A DNA stretch of 64,000 nt from Oceanithermus desulfurans. Its GTDB lineage: Bacteria > Deinococcota > Deinococci > Deinococcales > Marinithermaceae. Both the position numbers and the translations under genes were made by a program. Positions 27,653 to 37,555 of this stretch are shown here, one piece after another (position 1 is the first letter of the stretch; each line of letters begins with the position of its first letter). The stretch covers positions 124,001-188,000 of the forward strand of contig NZ_JACHEZ010000003.1 of the NCBI RefSeq assembly GCF_014201675.1. Reading direction: 5' to 3'. The notes under the pieces were generated by a model. That model had not been told where the DNA came from, ran no database searches, and worked only from the letters and a program-made list of their open reading frames with translations.

Positions 27653-29221
27653 ATGAAGCGATGGATCATAGGACTCTTGGCCCTTAGCCTTGCGTTCGGT
27701 GTGGCTTCGGCGCAGACCCTGATTTACGGCCAGAGCGACCTGCCCAAGACCCTGGATTCCTCCGACGCGCAGGACGGGAACTCGCTCCGGGTGGCCTACC
27801 AGATCACCGAGACGCTGGTGGCCTTCAAACCCGGCACCGTCGACCCGATCCCCGGTCTGGCGCTTTCCTGGGAAGCCAGCAACAACGCCAAGGAGTGGAC
27901 CTTCAAACTGCGCCAGGGCGTCAAGTTCCACGACGGCACCCCCTTCAACGCGGAGGCCGTGAAGTTCAACATCGACCGCTGGAACGACCCGAACAACAAG
28001 TACCGCGGGAACAAGCAGTTCGTCCCCTTCACCTGGGTCTTCGGCGGCTTCAAGGGCGACGGCTCGATCATCGACCGCGTGGAGGTCGTGGACGAGTACA
28101 CCGTCAAGTTCTACCTGACCGACTCGGTGGGCTTCTTCCCCAACATGCTCGGTGCCAGCTACTTCGGCATCGACTCGCCCAAGGCCGTGATGGCCAACCC
28201 CGAGAAGTACGGGACCCCTGAAGTGGGCGCCGTCGGCACCGGCCCCTTCAAGTTCGACAAGTGGGTGATCGGCGACAAGGTCGTGCTGAAGCGCAACGAC
28301 GCCTACTGGGGCGAGAAGGCCAGGGTGGACACCCTCGTCTTCCGCGGCATCCCCGAACCGGCCTCGCGCCTCGCCGAGCTGAAGGCGGGCGCCATCCACA
28401 TCGCCAACAACCTCTCGCCCGAGGACAAGGTCACCATCGACGCCGACCCCAACCTCGAGGCCGTGGTCCAGAAGGGCCTGAACATCGGTTACCTGGCCTT
28501 CCACCAGAAGAACAAGCCGCTCGACGATATCCGGGTACGCAAGGCCATCGCCGCCGCGGTGGACTGGGACGCGATCGTCGACGCCTTCTACGCCGGTCTG
28601 GGCGAACGGGCGACCGAGTTCGTGCCGCCGGCGATGTGGGGTCGCGACGGCAACATCCCCGCCTACACCTACAACCCCGATCTGGCCAAGAAGCTGCTGG
28701 CCGAAGCGGGCTACCCGAACGGCTTCGAGACCGAGATCTGGTACATGCCGGTGAGCCGCCCCTACTTCCCCGCCCCGCAGCCGATCGCCGAGACGATCGC
28801 CACCTACCTGGCCGACGTGGGCATCAAGGCCACCCTCAAGACCGAGGACTGGGGCACCTACCTGTCGGACTACGACCAGGGCAAGTTCCCCATGTACATG
28901 CTGGGCTGGAGCCCCGACTACCCCGACCCCGACAACTACCTGTTCACCTTCTTCGGCCCCACCTCGATCAAGACCAACCTCGGCTGTGAGAGCGCCGCCT
29001 GCGAAGAGATCGGGCAGATGCTCGTCGAGGCGCGCACCGCGCCCGACATGGCGACCCGCAAGGAGCTCTACGCCAAGGTGCAGCGGATGGTGCACGAGCT
29101 GACGCTCTCCATCCCCGTGGCCCACAACAACCCGCTGCACGCGGTGCGTAAGGGCGTGTCGGGCTGGGTGCCGAGCCCCCTGGGCAGCTCCGAGAACCTC
29201 AACCTGGTCACCGTCAAGTAA
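27653..29221 (+). CDS. Dipeptide/oligopeptide ABC transporter substrate-binding protein
   Basis: The product is 522 aa with a signal peptide ending near ...FGVASAQ (residue 21). It belongs to the SBP_bac_5 family that feeds DppBC/OppBC-type permeases. Typical blocks are DLPKTLDSSDAQDG, LALSWEASNNAKEWTFKLRQGVKFHDGTPFNAEAVKFN and VGTGPFKFDKWVIGD. Two Cys in the C-terminal part (CESAACEEI) could form a disulfide. The ligand may be peptides, nickel or sugars; the family is broad. It leads an operon with two permeases. Confidence 0.9.
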   Translation: MKRWIIGLLALSLAFGVASAQTLIYGQSDLPKTLDSSDAQDGNSLRVAYQITETLVAFKPGTVDPIPGLALSWEASNNAKEWTFKLRQGVKFHDGTPFNAEAVKFNIDRWNDPNNKYRGNKQFVPFTWVFGGFKGDGSIIDRVEVVDEYTVKFYLTDSVGFFPNMLGASYFGIDSPKAVMANPEKYGTPEVGAVGTGPFKFDKWVIGDKVVLKRNDAYWGEKARVDTLVFRGIPEPASRLAELKAGAIHIANNLSPEDKVTIDADPNLEAVVQKGLNIGYLAFHQKNKPLDDIRVRKAIAAAVDWDAIVDAFYAGLGERATEFVPPAMWGRDGNIPAYTYNPDLAKKLLAEAGYPNGFETEIWYMPVSRPYFPAPQPIAETIATYLADVGIKATLKTEDWGTYLSDYDQGKFPMYMLGWSPDYPDPDNYLFTFFGPTSIKTNLGCESAACEEIGQMLVEARTAPDMATRKELYAKVQRMVHELTLSIPVAHNNPLHAVRKGVSGWVPSPLGSSENLNLVTVK

Positions 29222-29233
29222 CGCAACCTCACC

Positions 29234-29257
29234 GGGGCGCGGCCGCGGCCGCGCCCC
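29234..29257 (+). promoter_or_regulatory. Intercistronic palindrome after the binding-protein gene
   Basis: A perfect 24-nt palindrome (GGGGCGCGGCCG with its reverse complement) lies 12 nt after the stop and 18 nt before the permease GTG. It can form a very stable hairpin and probably lowers expression of the permeases relative to the binding protein, as after livK. Confidence 0.65.
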
Positions 29258-29275
29258 CTTCCCTTTGGAGGCTCC

Positions 29276-30331
29276 GTGACCGCCTACGCCATCCGCCGTT
29301 TTTTGAGCCTTATCCCCGTTCTCTTCGGCGTCAGCCTGCTCGTCTTCACCTTCATCCACATGATCCCCGGCGATCCCGCGGTCGTCATGCTGGGGGAGCG
29401 CGCAACGCCCGAATCGCTCGAAAAACTCAGAAGACAACTCAACCTCGACAAACCCCTCTTTTTCAACTTCGAAGCGGCCGTGGAGAAGAAATCTCCCGCC
29501 GCGCTTTTTGAAAGCCAGTACTTTACCTTCATCACGCGCATCCTGCACGGCGACCTGGGCGAGTCGATCTTCACCAAGGTGGACGTGGCCACCGAGCTGC
29601 GGGCCCGCTTCCCGGCGACCTTCGAGCTTTCGGTGGGGGCGATGCTGATCGCCCTGTTGCTGGCGATTCCAGCCGGCATCATGGCCGCGGTGCGCAAGAA
29701 CAGCTGGCTCGACCTGAGCGTGATGACCGCGGCGCTGGTGGGCATCTCGATGCCGATCTTCTGGCTGGGTCTGCTGCTGATCTACCTCTTCGCCGTGAAC
29801 CTGCACTGGCTGCCGCCCTCGGGACGGCTCGACGTGGGGATGCACCTCAACCCCGTCACCGGCTTCTACGTCATCGACGGCCTGATCACCGGCAACCTGG
29901 CCGCAACCGGCAACGCCCTCAAGCACCTCGTCCTGCCGGCGCTGGCGCTCGGCAGCATCCCCACCGCGGTCATCGCCCGCATGATGCGCGGGGCGATGCT
30001 GGAGGTGATGAACCAGGACTACATCCGCACCGCCCGATCGAAGGGGCTGGCCGAGCGGGTCGTGATCTGGAAGCACGCCCTGCGCAACGCCATGCTGCCG
30101 GTCATCACGGTGATCGGGTTGATGTTCGGTACGCTGCTCACGGGCGCGATCCTGACCGAGACGATCTTCAACTGGCCCGGTATCGGCAAGTGGCTCTACG
30201 ACGGGATCGGGGCGCGCGATTACCCGATCGTGCAGGGCGGCACGCTCTTCATCGCCACCGTCTACGTCATCATCAACGCCCTCGTCGACCTTTCCTACGG
30301 GTTCTTCGACCCGCGGATCCAGTACCGCTAG
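29276..30331 (+). CDS. Dipeptide ABC transporter permease, DppB/OppB type
   Basis: The product is 351 aa with about six membrane segments. The N-terminus (AYAIRRFLSLIPVLFGVSLLVFTFIHMIPGDPA) is the DppB signature. The EAA coupling loop reads LEVMNQDYIRTARSKGLAERVVIWKHALRNAMLPV. A soluble insertion around residues 45-95 is longer than in E. coli DppB. GTG 29276 follows TTGGAG. It pairs with the DppC-type gene 8 nt downstream. Confidence 0.93.
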   Translation: MTAYAIRRFLSLIPVLFGVSLLVFTFIHMIPGDPAVVMLGERATPESLEKLRRQLNLDKPLFFNFEAAVEKKSPAALFESQYFTFITRILHGDLGESIFTKVDVATELRARFPATFELSVGAMLIALLLAIPAGIMAAVRKNSWLDLSVMTAALVGISMPIFWLGLLLIYLFAVNLHWLPPSGRLDVGMHLNPVTGFYVIDGLITGNLAATGNALKHLVLPALALGSIPTAVIARMMRGAMLEVMNQDYIRTARSKGLAERVVIWKHALRNAMLPVITVIGLMFGTLLTGAILTETIFNWPGIGKWLYDGIGARDYPIVQGGTLFIATVYVIINALVDLSYGFFDPRIQYR

Positions 30332-30339
30332 GAGACGCC

Positions 30340-31206
30340 ATGGCAACCTCCGAAGCCTACATGCGCACGCCGACCCAGCAGGCCTGGCGGCGCTTCATGC
30401 GCTCGAGCTCCGGCAAGGCCGGTCTCTTGATCGTGGGGTTCTTCGTCCTGCTGGCGCTGCTCGCCCCGCTGATCATGCCCTACGACGCCACCAAGGACCG
30501 CAACCTGCGCGAACGCCTCAAGCCGCCCTCGGCCGAGCACATCATGGGCACCGACGAGCTGGGGCGCGACATCTTCACCCGCGTCGTCCACGGCTCCCGC
30601 ATCTCCCTCCGGGTGGGGGTCTTCGCCGTGGGCATCGCCGTCGTCGCCGGCACCTTTCTGGGGCTGCTCGCCGGCTACTTCGGCGGCCGCACCGACATGC
30701 TGATCAGCTGGCTCGTCGACATCATGCTCTCGTTCCCGTCGATCCTGCTCGCGATCGCCATCGTGGCCGTCATCGGTCCCGGAATATCCAACGCGATGAT
30801 CGCGGTGGGGATCGTCCAGATCCCCATCTACGCGCGCCTCACCCGCAGCGTGGTGCTCTCGCTCAAGGAGCAGGACTTCGTCGCCGCCGCCGAGGGGCTG
30901 GGCGCCGGGCGGGCACGCATCATCTTCCGCCACATCCTCCCCAACGGGCTCTCGCCTCTGATCGTCCAGGCCACCCTCTCGATCGCGACGGCGATCCTGG
31001 ACGCGGCGGGCCTGGGCTTCCTGGGGCTGGGCGCACAGCCGCCGCAGCCCGAATGGGGGCTGATGATCTCCAAGGGCTTCCTCTACTTCACCCGGGCGCC
31101 CTGGATCAGCCTCTTCCCCGGCGTGGCCATCATGATCGCGGTGCTGGGGTTCAACCTCCTGGGCGACGGCCTGCGCGACGCCCTCGACCCGCGGACCTCG
31201 CGTTAA
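30340..31206 (+). CDS. Dipeptide ABC transporter permease, DppC/OppC type
   Basis: The product is 288 aa. It begins with a short cytoplasmic helix and then GLLIVGFFVLLALLAPLIMPYD, the DppC opening. The HIMGTDELGRDIFTRVVHGSRISL block is diagnostic, and the coupling loop reads LKEQDFVAAAEGLGAGRARIIFRHILPNGLSPLIV. ATG 30340 follows AGGAGA. No DppD or DppF ATPase gene follows, so the ATPases must be encoded elsewhere. Confidence 0.94.
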   Translation: MATSEAYMRTPTQQAWRRFMRSSSGKAGLLIVGFFVLLALLAPLIMPYDATKDRNLRERLKPPSAEHIMGTDELGRDIFTRVVHGSRISLRVGVFAVGIAVVAGTFLGLLAGYFGGRTDMLISWLVDIMLSFPSILLAIAIVAVIGPGISNAMIAVGIVQIPIYARLTRSVVLSLKEQDFVAAAEGLGAGRARIIFRHILPNGLSPLIVQATLSIATAILDAAGLGFLGLGAQPPQPEWGLMISKGFLYFTRAPWISLFPGVAIMIAVLGFNLLGDGLRDALDPRTSR

Positions 31207-31261
31207 GGCGGCGTTCATCCGACCTAATGCGGGAATAAGAAAGGTACTTTAGACTGTGCGT

Positions 31262-32338
31262 ATGAAGCTCTGGAAACTGTCGCTGGGACTGCTCGCCCTG
31301 GGGCTGAGCGCCTGCGTGCCGGTGCTGGTGGAAACCGGCCCGCGCTACAGCGTGACCGAGATCGAATGGCTCACCCCCGAGGCGTCCGAACGCTGGACCT
31401 ACTTCTTCGGCGATCCGCAGACGGTCTACCTCGACGGGAGGCCGATCACGCTCGAGCCCGCCCCCGCCCGCGAGCACATCTGGGCGGTCCCCGGCGCCCT
31501 GTGGGTGGACGGCCAGCCCAACCTGCGCGAGGTCCTTCCGCCGCTGCGCCTTCCGGCCCAGACCGTGGAGGCCCTGCCCGGATTCGACTACGTCGTCGAA
31601 TCGCGGGTGGACCTGGAGGGGGTCTGGCTCTACGACGGCACCTGGTTCCGCCTCGCCGGGAAGCTCAAGGCCGGCGAACGCCTCCGCAGTGACGGCGTAC
31701 CGTCCTATCCCGTACTCAAGGGGCTCGAGCGCGAGGAGGCCAAGGTGCTCCTGGACGAGGCCCTGGCCCGTTCGGGCAACCGTCCGCTCGTCGTCTACCA
31801 GCTCAGCGACGCCGTCTACCCCGACTACCGCTTCGATCCCAAGCCCCGGAGCTACCGCAAGGTCAGCCTCGCCGTGCAATACGGCGTTCCAAAGGAGTTC
31901 GTCTTGGGTCCCGTCACCCCGCCTGCCCCCGCCTGGGAGGTCCTGGACAAGGGCCCCTTCAGCGCCTACGCGGACACCCAGCCCTACGCGGTCCTGGCCG
32001 TGACCGAGAAAACCTTCCGGCAAAAGGTCTGGCCGCTGGCCGCGGGCCGCCGGGTTCCCCAGCCGGCGCCCCCTGCGATCGACTTCCGGCGCGACAGCGT
32101 GGTCGCCTTCTTCTGGGGCACCAAGCCGACCGGCGGCTACGCCATCAAGGTGCTCCGCGTCAGCTTGAAGGACGACGTGCTCGTGGTGCAGCTGAAGCTG
32201 ATCCAACCCAAGCCGGGCAGCCTGGTCACCCAGGCGATCACCAGCCCCTACCTGCTGCTGCGGATCCAGGGGAAACCGGCCAAGGTGCGGTTCCTCGACG
32301 AAAAGGGGAACCTACTCAAGGAGGCCCGAGCCGAGTAG
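31262..32338 (+). CDS. PrcB-like domain lipoprotein
   Basis: The product is 358 aa. The N-terminus is a lipoprotein signal with a lipobox ending LSAC (Cys about residue 19), so it is probably anchored in an envelope membrane. The C-terminal part contains VVAFFWGTKPTGGYAIKV, the core of the PrcB_C domain. That domain was named for a subunit of the Treponema dentilisin protease complex and is widespread with unclear role. A central block (about residues 100-230) is unrecognised. ATG 31262 follows TAGACT (31250-31255) by 6 nt: a leaderless start. The 3' end overlaps folC by 27 nt. Confidence 0.8.
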   Translation: MKLWKLSLGLLALGLSACVPVLVETGPRYSVTEIEWLTPEASERWTYFFGDPQTVYLDGRPITLEPAPAREHIWAVPGALWVDGQPNLREVLPPLRLPAQTVEALPGFDYVVESRVDLEGVWLYDGTWFRLAGKLKAGERLRSDGVPSYPVLKGLEREEAKVLLDEALARSGNRPLVVYQLSDAVYPDYRFDPKPRSYRKVSLAVQYGVPKEFVLGPVTPPAPAWEVLDKGPFSAYADTQPYAVLAVTEKTFRQKVWPLAAGRRVPQPAPPAIDFRRDSVVAFFWGTKPTGGYAIKVLRVSLKDDVLVVQLKLIQPKPGSLVTQAITSPYLLLRIQGKPAKVRFLDEKGNLLKEARAE

Positions 32339-33457
32339 GCGGCCGACCAGGTAGAGCGAGCCCGTGACCACCACGGGCTCGCCCGGGCCTGCCGTCTCCG
32401 CCGCGCGCGCCAGGGCGGCGAGGGGGTCGGGTTCGTAGGGGTGGCCTCCCCGGGCCGCGGGCAGCGGCCAAGTGAGCACGACGCCGTCCGCCCGCGCCGC
32501 CAGAAGCTCGAGCATCGCATCCGCCGCCTTGTGCGGCTGGGCGCCGAAGACGAGGCGGTAGCGCCCGGGCAGCTCGGCGGCCAGCGCCCGCGCCGCGGGC
32601 GGGTTGTGGGCGCCGTCGAGCAGGACGGGCCTACCGCGGAAAATCCGGCGGTCGAACCGCCCCGGCAGCCGGGCGCGCTCCAGCGCCGATTGCACCGCCC
32701 CCTCCTCGAATCCCAGAAGCCGCAGCGCCGCCGCGGCCAGCGCCGCGTTCACGCGCTGGAAGGCGCCGCCGAGGGCCGGCGGGACCGGGAGGGCGAAGAG
32801 CGGATTCCCGGGATCGTAGACGAAAAGCGGCGCACCACGGTCGCGGGCGACCTCGCGCAGGATCGCCCGCGCCCGGCCGCGGGCCGCGGTGACGACGGGC
32901 AGGCCCGGAAGCACCGCCCCCGCCTTGTCCCGCGCCAGCGCCTCGAGCGAGCCGAAGCTCGCCAGGTGGTCTTCGCCCACGTTGGTGAGCACGGTCAGGG
33001 CCACGCCCTCCGCGGCAAAGGCCGTGGCGTCGCTCGCGCCCCCCACCCCGGCCTCCAGCGCCGCCCAGGCCACCCCCTCCGCCGCGAAGCGCTCGAGGGC
33101 GAAGGCGAGCATCCACTCGAAGAAGGCCGGGGGGTCTTCGAGGTCGAGCGCGCGGGCGCGCGCCACGAAGCGCACGAGCACCTTGGGGCTCACCGGGGCG
33201 CCGTCCACCCTTACCCGCTCGCGCGGATCGACGAGGTGGGGGCTGGTGAACGCCCCGGTGCGCACGCCGGCGGCGAGGAAGCCCTGCTCCAGGTAGGCGG
33301 CCACGCTGCCCTTGCCGTTCGTCCCCACGACGTGCACGAAGCGGGTCCCGGGGAGTGCGCCGCCCATGCGCGCCCACGCGGCGGCGAGGCGACCCGCGCC
33401 GCGTTCGCGGCCGGCGCGCCGCTGCGAGGAAAGCCAGCGAACCGCCTCCGCGTACAC
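32312..33457 (-). CDS. folC: Folylpolyglutamate synthase / dihydrofolate synthase
   Basis: The product is 381 aa. FolC adds glutamate to dihydropteroate or folates with ATP. The Mur-ligase-like P-loop is FVHVVGTNGKGSVAAYLEQG (about residues 40-59), followed by TGAFTSPHLVDPRERVRVDG, the folate-binding signature. Further blocks are TVLTNVGEDHLASFG and VLLDGAHNPPAARAL. It is short compared with the usual 420 residues, mostly in the C-terminal domain. GTG 33457 begins 3 nt after the radical SAM gene stop, so both are in one transcript. Confidence 0.93.
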   Translation of the reverse strand: MYAEAVRWLSSQRRAGRERGAGRLAAAWARMGGALPGTRFVHVVGTNGKGSVAAYLEQGFLAAGVRTGAFTSPHLVDPRERVRVDGAPVSPKVLVRFVARARALDLEDPPAFFEWMLAFALERFAAEGVAWAALEAGVGGASDATAFAAEGVALTVLTNVGEDHLASFGSLEALARDKAGAVLPGLPVVTAARGRARAILREVARDRGAPLFVYDPGNPLFALPVPPALGGAFQRVNAALAAAALRLLGFEEGAVQSALERARLPGRFDRRIFRGRPVLLDGAHNPPAARALAAELPGRYRLVFGAQPHKAADAMLELLAARADGVVLTWPLPAARGGHPYEPDPLAALARAAETAGPGEPVVVTGSLYLVGRLLGSGLLE

Positions 33458-33460
33458 CGC

Positions 33461-34957
33461 CTACCCCAGCACGAGCGGCAAGGAAGCGCCCTCGGGTTCG
33501 GGCAGCGTGAGCGGGTCGTGCCAGCCCACCTCGGCGAGGGCGCGCTTCCACCCGGCGAAGGACTCGCCGTCCTCGAGGCGCAAGGCCGCCAGGCCCACCT
33601 CGGGGCCGCCGCGGGCGATCACCGCCTCGATCCAGGCCCACTTGGCGCTGGTGGAGCGCACCTCGACGCGCGGGCGCAGCCTGCGCAGTTCCTTTTGGAT
33701 GCGCTTGAGCCGGGCTTCGATCGTCTTGATGCCGGCGAAGCGGTCGCCCCAGTGGGGGGTGTGGCGCTTGGGGACGAAGGGCGAGATGCCCAGCGCCACC
33801 GGGGTGATCTCGGCGATTCGGCGGGTGAACGCGATCATCTCGGAAATGTCGTCGTCGGTCTCGGTAGGGAGGCCGATCATCTGGTAGAGCTTGTACCCCT
33901 TGAAGCCCAGATCGCGGGCGATCTCGGCGGCGCGCAGCAGGTGGTCCTCGCTGATCTGCTTCTTGAGGAGGTCGCGCAGCCGCTGGCTGGGACCGTCGGA
34001 GGCGATGGTGAAGGTGCGCAGGCCGCCCTCCCTCAGGATGCTGGCGAGCTCGGGGTCCACCCGGTCGGCGCGGATGCTCGAGACCGACAGCTTGATGCCG
34101 CGCTCCAGCAGCGTCCGCCCCACCCGCTTGATGTGGGGGTAGTCGGAGAGCGCCGCCCCCACCAGCCCCACCTTGACCACCCCCTCGGGCACAACCTCGA
34201 GCACCCGTTCGGCGGGGACGTTGCGGGTGGGTCCGTACATCGTCCGCGCCAGGCAGAAGGTGCAGGGCCGCGGGCAGCCGCGCTCGGCCTCGACCAGGAA
34301 GACGCCGGGGAACTCGGACTGTTCGGCGACGATCTGGGAGTAGACGGGAAGCACGTCGAGGGGGGCGGTGGCCCAGTGGGGCTCGCGTTCGTCGCGGTCC
34401 GGGAGGAAGACCCCGGGCATCCCCTCGATCAGGTCCAGGAACTCGGCCTTGCTCTCCGCCTGGCGGTAGGCCTCGGCCAGCCGGGGCACGGTCTCCTCGC
34501 CGTCGCCGATCAGGATCGCGTCGGCGAAGGGGGCGAGCGGCCAAGGGTTGGAGCTGGTCAGCGGCCCCCCGACGAGGACGAGGGGGTCGCGGTCGTGGCG
34601 TTCCTCGCGCAGCGGCTCGAGCCCCGCGGCCCTCAGCAGCCGCACCACGTTGACCAGGTCGAGCTCGAAGGCCACGGAGATGCCGAAGACGTGGGCGTCG
34701 CCGGCGTAGCGCCCCGACTCGTAGGTGACGAGCCGCCCCGGCGGGGCCAGCTCGGCATCTTCGAGGAAGGCACGCTCGGCGGCGAAGTCGGGCTCGGCGT
34801 TGAAAAGGCGGTAGACGGTCTGGAAGCCCAGCGAGGCCATGGCCACCGCGTAGGTGTTGGGGTAGGCCACGGTGACGCGGAAGGGGGCGTCCTTGAAGAT
34901 CGTCCCCCGTTCGCCGGCGAGCCGGCGCTGGATGCGCTTGCGCAGTTCGTCGTTCAT
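33461..34957 (-). CDS. Radical SAM protein with B12-binding-like N-terminus
   Basis: The product is 498 aa. The N-terminal 200 residues resemble a cobalamin-binding-like domain (VLVGGPLTSSNPWPLAPFADAILIGDGEETV). The radical SAM 4Fe-4S motif is C228-PRP-C232-TF-C235 inside ERGCPRPCTFC. The SAM-binding GGE-like and LYQMIGLPTETDDDI segments follow. This architecture matches a family close to TIGR03960-like radical SAM proteins found without their small partner; the substrate is unknown. It leads the pair with folC, with no further context clue. Confidence 0.82.
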   Translation of the reverse strand: MNDELRKRIQRRLAGERGTIFKDAPFRVTVAYPNTYAVAMASLGFQTVYRLFNAEPDFAAERAFLEDAELAPPGRLVTYESGRYAGDAHVFGISVAFELDLVNVVRLLRAAGLEPLREERHDRDPLVLVGGPLTSSNPWPLAPFADAILIGDGEETVPRLAEAYRQAESKAEFLDLIEGMPGVFLPDRDEREPHWATAPLDVLPVYSQIVAEQSEFPGVFLVEAERGCPRPCTFCLARTMYGPTRNVPAERVLEVVPEGVVKVGLVGAALSDYPHIKRVGRTLLERGIKLSVSSIRADRVDPELASILREGGLRTFTIASDGPSQRLRDLLKKQISEDHLLRAAEIARDLGFKGYKLYQMIGLPTETDDDISEMIAFTRRIAEITPVALGISPFVPKRHTPHWGDRFAGIKTIEARLKRIQKELRRLRPRVEVRSTSAKWAWIEAVIARGGPEVGLAALRLEDGESFAGWKRALAEVGWHDPLTLPEPEGASLPLVLG

Positions 34958-35012
34958 AGAAAAAGCCCGCCGCGCAGGCGCGGCCGCTGGGGCGGGAGCG
35001 TCGGGGCGTCGG

Positions 35013-35261
35013 TCACGCAGCGGTTTGGGGTTTGGAAAGGGCGCGCAGGATCAGGTAGAGCACCCCTGCGATGATGAGCGCGGGAATCAGGAACTTCAGC
35101 AGCGCGACGATCAGCGCGGCGACGGCCAGGAAGAGCTTGCCAAGGAAGACCATGACCCAGCCGGCGAGCCAGAGCGCCACCAGGACGCCCACGACGATCA
35201 GCAGCCCGATCACGATCCACTCGAGCAGGTCCTCCAGGGTGTAACGGTCCAAGGCATTCAT
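35013..35261 (-). CDS. Small membrane protein
   Basis: The product is 82 aa, almost all hydrophobic. Two or three membrane segments (about residues 15-36, 38-56 and 56-74) follow a short acidic N-terminus. I do not recognise a family. TAGACT lies 8 nt before ATG 35261 (35270-35275 on the minus strand), so it has a leaderless promoter and is likely real. It stands alone between hutH and the radical SAM gene. Confidence 0.75.
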   Translation of the reverse strand: MNALDRYTLEDLLEWIVIGLLIVVGVLVALWLAGWVMVFLGKLFLAVAALIVALLKFLIPALIIAGVLYLILRALSKPQTAA

Positions 35262-35293
35262 CCACGTTTAGTCTAGCACACTCAGGGGCAGGG

Positions 35294-36814
35294 CTAGGCG
35301 AGCGGGCCCACCGCGGCCTCGACGACGCGCAGCAGCTCGCCGCTACGGATCAGCTCGCGCAGCCGAGCCAGCTCGGGCTTGAGGTAGCGGTCGCGGTCCA
35401 GGTGGGGCACCTCGGCGCGGATGCGCGCGTAGGCGGCGCGCACCCCCCGGCCGGGCTCGAGCGGCCGGTGGAAGTCGAGCGCCTGCGCCGCCGAGGCCAG
35501 CTCGATGGCCAGCACCCACAGCGCGTTCTCGTAGATCATGCGCGCCTGCCGGGCCGCCGTCGTACCCATGGAGACGTGGTCCTCCTGGTTGGCGCTCGTG
35601 GGGATCGAGTCGACCGAGGCCGGGTGCGCCAGCACCTTGTTCTCGCTCACCAGGCTGGCGGCGGTGTACTGGCTGATCATCAGGCCCGAGTGCAGCCCCC
35701 CGCGCTCGGCCAGGAAGGCCGGGAGCCCCGAGAGCGCGGGGTTGAGCATCTGCTCCACGCGCCGTTCGGCGACGTCGGCCAGCTCCGCCAGGGCCACGGC
35801 GACGGCGTCGGCGGGCAGCGCCAGCGGCTGGCCGTGAAAGTTGCCGGCGCTGATCACCTCGCCGGTCTCGGGCACGACGAGCGGGTTGTCGGTCACGCTC
35901 GCCACCTCCACCAAAAGCGCCCGTTCCAGGTAGGCCAGCGCGTCGCGGCTGGCCCCGTGCACCTGCGGCACCGCCCGCAGCGAGTAGGCGTCCTGCACCT
36001 TGTCGCAGTCGGCGTGCGAGGCGGCGATCTGCGAGTCTGCGAGCAGCCGCCGCAGGTTCGCGGCTACGGCCTCGGCCCCGGCGTGGGGCCGAAGCCGCGT
36101 GACCCAGGCGTCGAAGGGGCGGTGGCTGGCCTTCAGCGCCTCGACGCTCATCGCCGCGGCCACGTCGGCGGTGCGCGCCAGCACCCGGGCGTCGTGGAGG
36201 AGCAGCACGAGCACCGCGCTCATCGCCTGGGTGCCGTTGACGAGCGCCAGCCCCTCCTTGGCCTCGAGGACCAGCGGCTCGAGCCCCAAACGGGCCAGCG
36301 CCTCCGCCCCGGGGAGCACCTCGCCCGCGAGCTCGACCTCGCCCTCGCCGATCAGCGGCAGCGCCATGTGCGCCAGCGGCGCCAGGTCGCCCGAGGCGCC
36401 GACCGATCCCTGCGAGGGGACGACCGGATGCGCCCCCGCGGCCAGGAGCGCGAGCAGGCGCTGGACCACGAGCGGGCGCACTCCCGAGTAACCGCGGGCC
36501 AGCGAGGCGGCGCGCAGCAGCATCATCGCCCGCACCACCTCGGCGGGAAAGGGCTCGCCCACCCCGATCGCGTGCGAGAGCAGCAGGTTGCGCTGCAGCT
36601 CGCGCACCGCCGCGGGCTCGATGCGCACCCGCGCGAACTTGCCGAAGCCGGTCGTCACCCCGTAGACGACGGCCCCCGAGGCCAACGCCCGCTCCACCAC
36701 GTCACGGCTCGCCTGCATGCGTGCGCGGGCGGCCGCGGAGAGGGTCCAGGCGAGGCCGGCGCGCGCCGTCGTCACGATCTGGTCGAGGGTGGGCGCGGCG
36801 TCCAGTTCGGGCAC
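35294..36814 (-). CDS. hutH: Histidine ammonia-lyase
   Basis: The product is 506 aa. HutH converts histidine to urocanate and ammonia, the first step in histidine breakdown. The self-processing MIO cofactor motif Ala-Ser-Gly is at residues 140-142 in [24 protein letters not shown] (51-60) carries the catalytic Tyr, and further signatures are NGTQAM and the [13 protein letters not shown]-like block (here [17 protein letters not shown]). No other hut genes are next to it. GTG 36814 lies 5 nt after TAGGTT, and this promoter is divergent from recO with only 21 nt between genes. Confidence 0.95.
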   Translation of the reverse strand: MPELDAAPTLDQIVTTARAGLAWTLSAAARARMQASRDVVERALASGAVVYGVTTGFGKFARVRIEPAAVRELQRNLLLSHAIGVGEPFPAEVVRAMMLLRAASLARGYSGVRPLVVQRLLALLAAGAHPVVPSQGSVGASGDLAPLAHMALPLIGEGEVELAGEVLPGAEALARLGLEPLVLEAKEGLALVNGTQAMSAVLVLLLHDARVLARTADVAAAMSVEALKASHRPFDAWVTRLRPHAGAEAVAANLRRLLADSQIAASHADCDKVQDAYSLRAVPQVHGASRDALAYLERALLVEVASVTDNPLVVPETGEVISAGNFHGQPLALPADAVAVALAELADVAERRVEQMLNPALSGLPAFLAERGGLHSGLMISQYTAASLVSENKVLAHPASVDSIPTSANQEDHVSMGTTAARQARMIYENALWVLAIELASAAQALDFHRPLEPGRGVRAAYARIRAEVPHLDRDRYLKPELARLRELIRSGELLRVVEAAVGPLA

Positions 36815-36835
36815 GCCTTAACCTAACATGGAGGG

Positions 36836-37555
36836 GTGGAGCGCTACCGCACCCACGAGGGCGTCATCGTCGGCCGCAGACCGCTGCCCGGCGGCGACGT
36901 GCTGCTGCGCTTCGTGGGTCCCGAGGGGGCGCTCGACGCGGTAGCGCGCAAGGCCCAGCGCCCCGGCGGGCGCAGCGGCCGGCTGATGCTCTTCCACCAC
37001 GTGCGCTTTCAGGCCTACCACAAACCCGACCGCGAGCTGGCCATCCTCACCCAGGCCGAGCTGGTGGGGCGGCTCGAGCGCCTCTCCGAACCCGGACGCT
37101 ACGCCGCGGCCGCCTACCTGGGGGAGCTCGCCTACCGGCTGGCCGCCCCCGAGGTGGCCCCCGCCCTCTGGCCGGTCTTCACCAGCGGCCTGCGGGGCGT
37201 CGCCCGCCACGACCAACCGGCGCTGCCGCTCGTCTGGGCCGGCTGGCGCATGCTCGCGGCGGGCGGCCTGGAGCCGGGCCTCGCCAGCCGCTGCGGCCAC
37301 CCCCCGACCCGGCTGGAGCTGGAGGGCGCGCTCGCCTGCGCGGCCTGCGCCAAAAGCCCGGCGCTGCCGCTGGGCGAAGGGGGCGCGGAGCTCCTGACCG
37401 TGCTGCTGCGCCGCCCCGGGCGCGAGGCCATGGCCCGGCTGGAAGCCGCGGCCTGGCGGCCGCTGCTCGCCGCCCTGCTTGGCTACGTCGCCTATCAGCT
37501 CGAGCCCCTGCGCTCCGAGGCCGCGGTGCGCCAGGCCTTCCTGAACGGAACCTAG
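36836..37555 (+). CDS. recO: DNA repair protein RecO
   Basis: The product is 239 aa. RecO loads RecA with RecR in the RecFOR pathway. It has an N-terminal OB-fold (THEGVIVGRRPLPGGDVLLRFVGPEG) and a C-terminal helical part with a Cys pair (CAAC) and an upstream CGH, likely the zinc site seen in RecO. Start GTG 36836 follows TAACAT by 6 nt and also has a GGAGGGG-like site. The stop overlaps the convergent patatin gene by 4 nt. Confidence 0.85.
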   Translation: MERYRTHEGVIVGRRPLPGGDVLLRFVGPEGALDAVARKAQRPGGRSGRLMLFHHVRFQAYHKPDRELAILTQAELVGRLERLSEPGRYAAAAYLGELAYRLAAPEVAPALWPVFTSGLRGVARHDQPALPLVWAGWRMLAAGGLEPGLASRCGHPPTRLELEGALACAACAKSPALPLGEGGAELLTVLLRRPGREAMARLEAAAWRPLLAALLGYVAYQLEPLRSEAAVRQAFLNGT

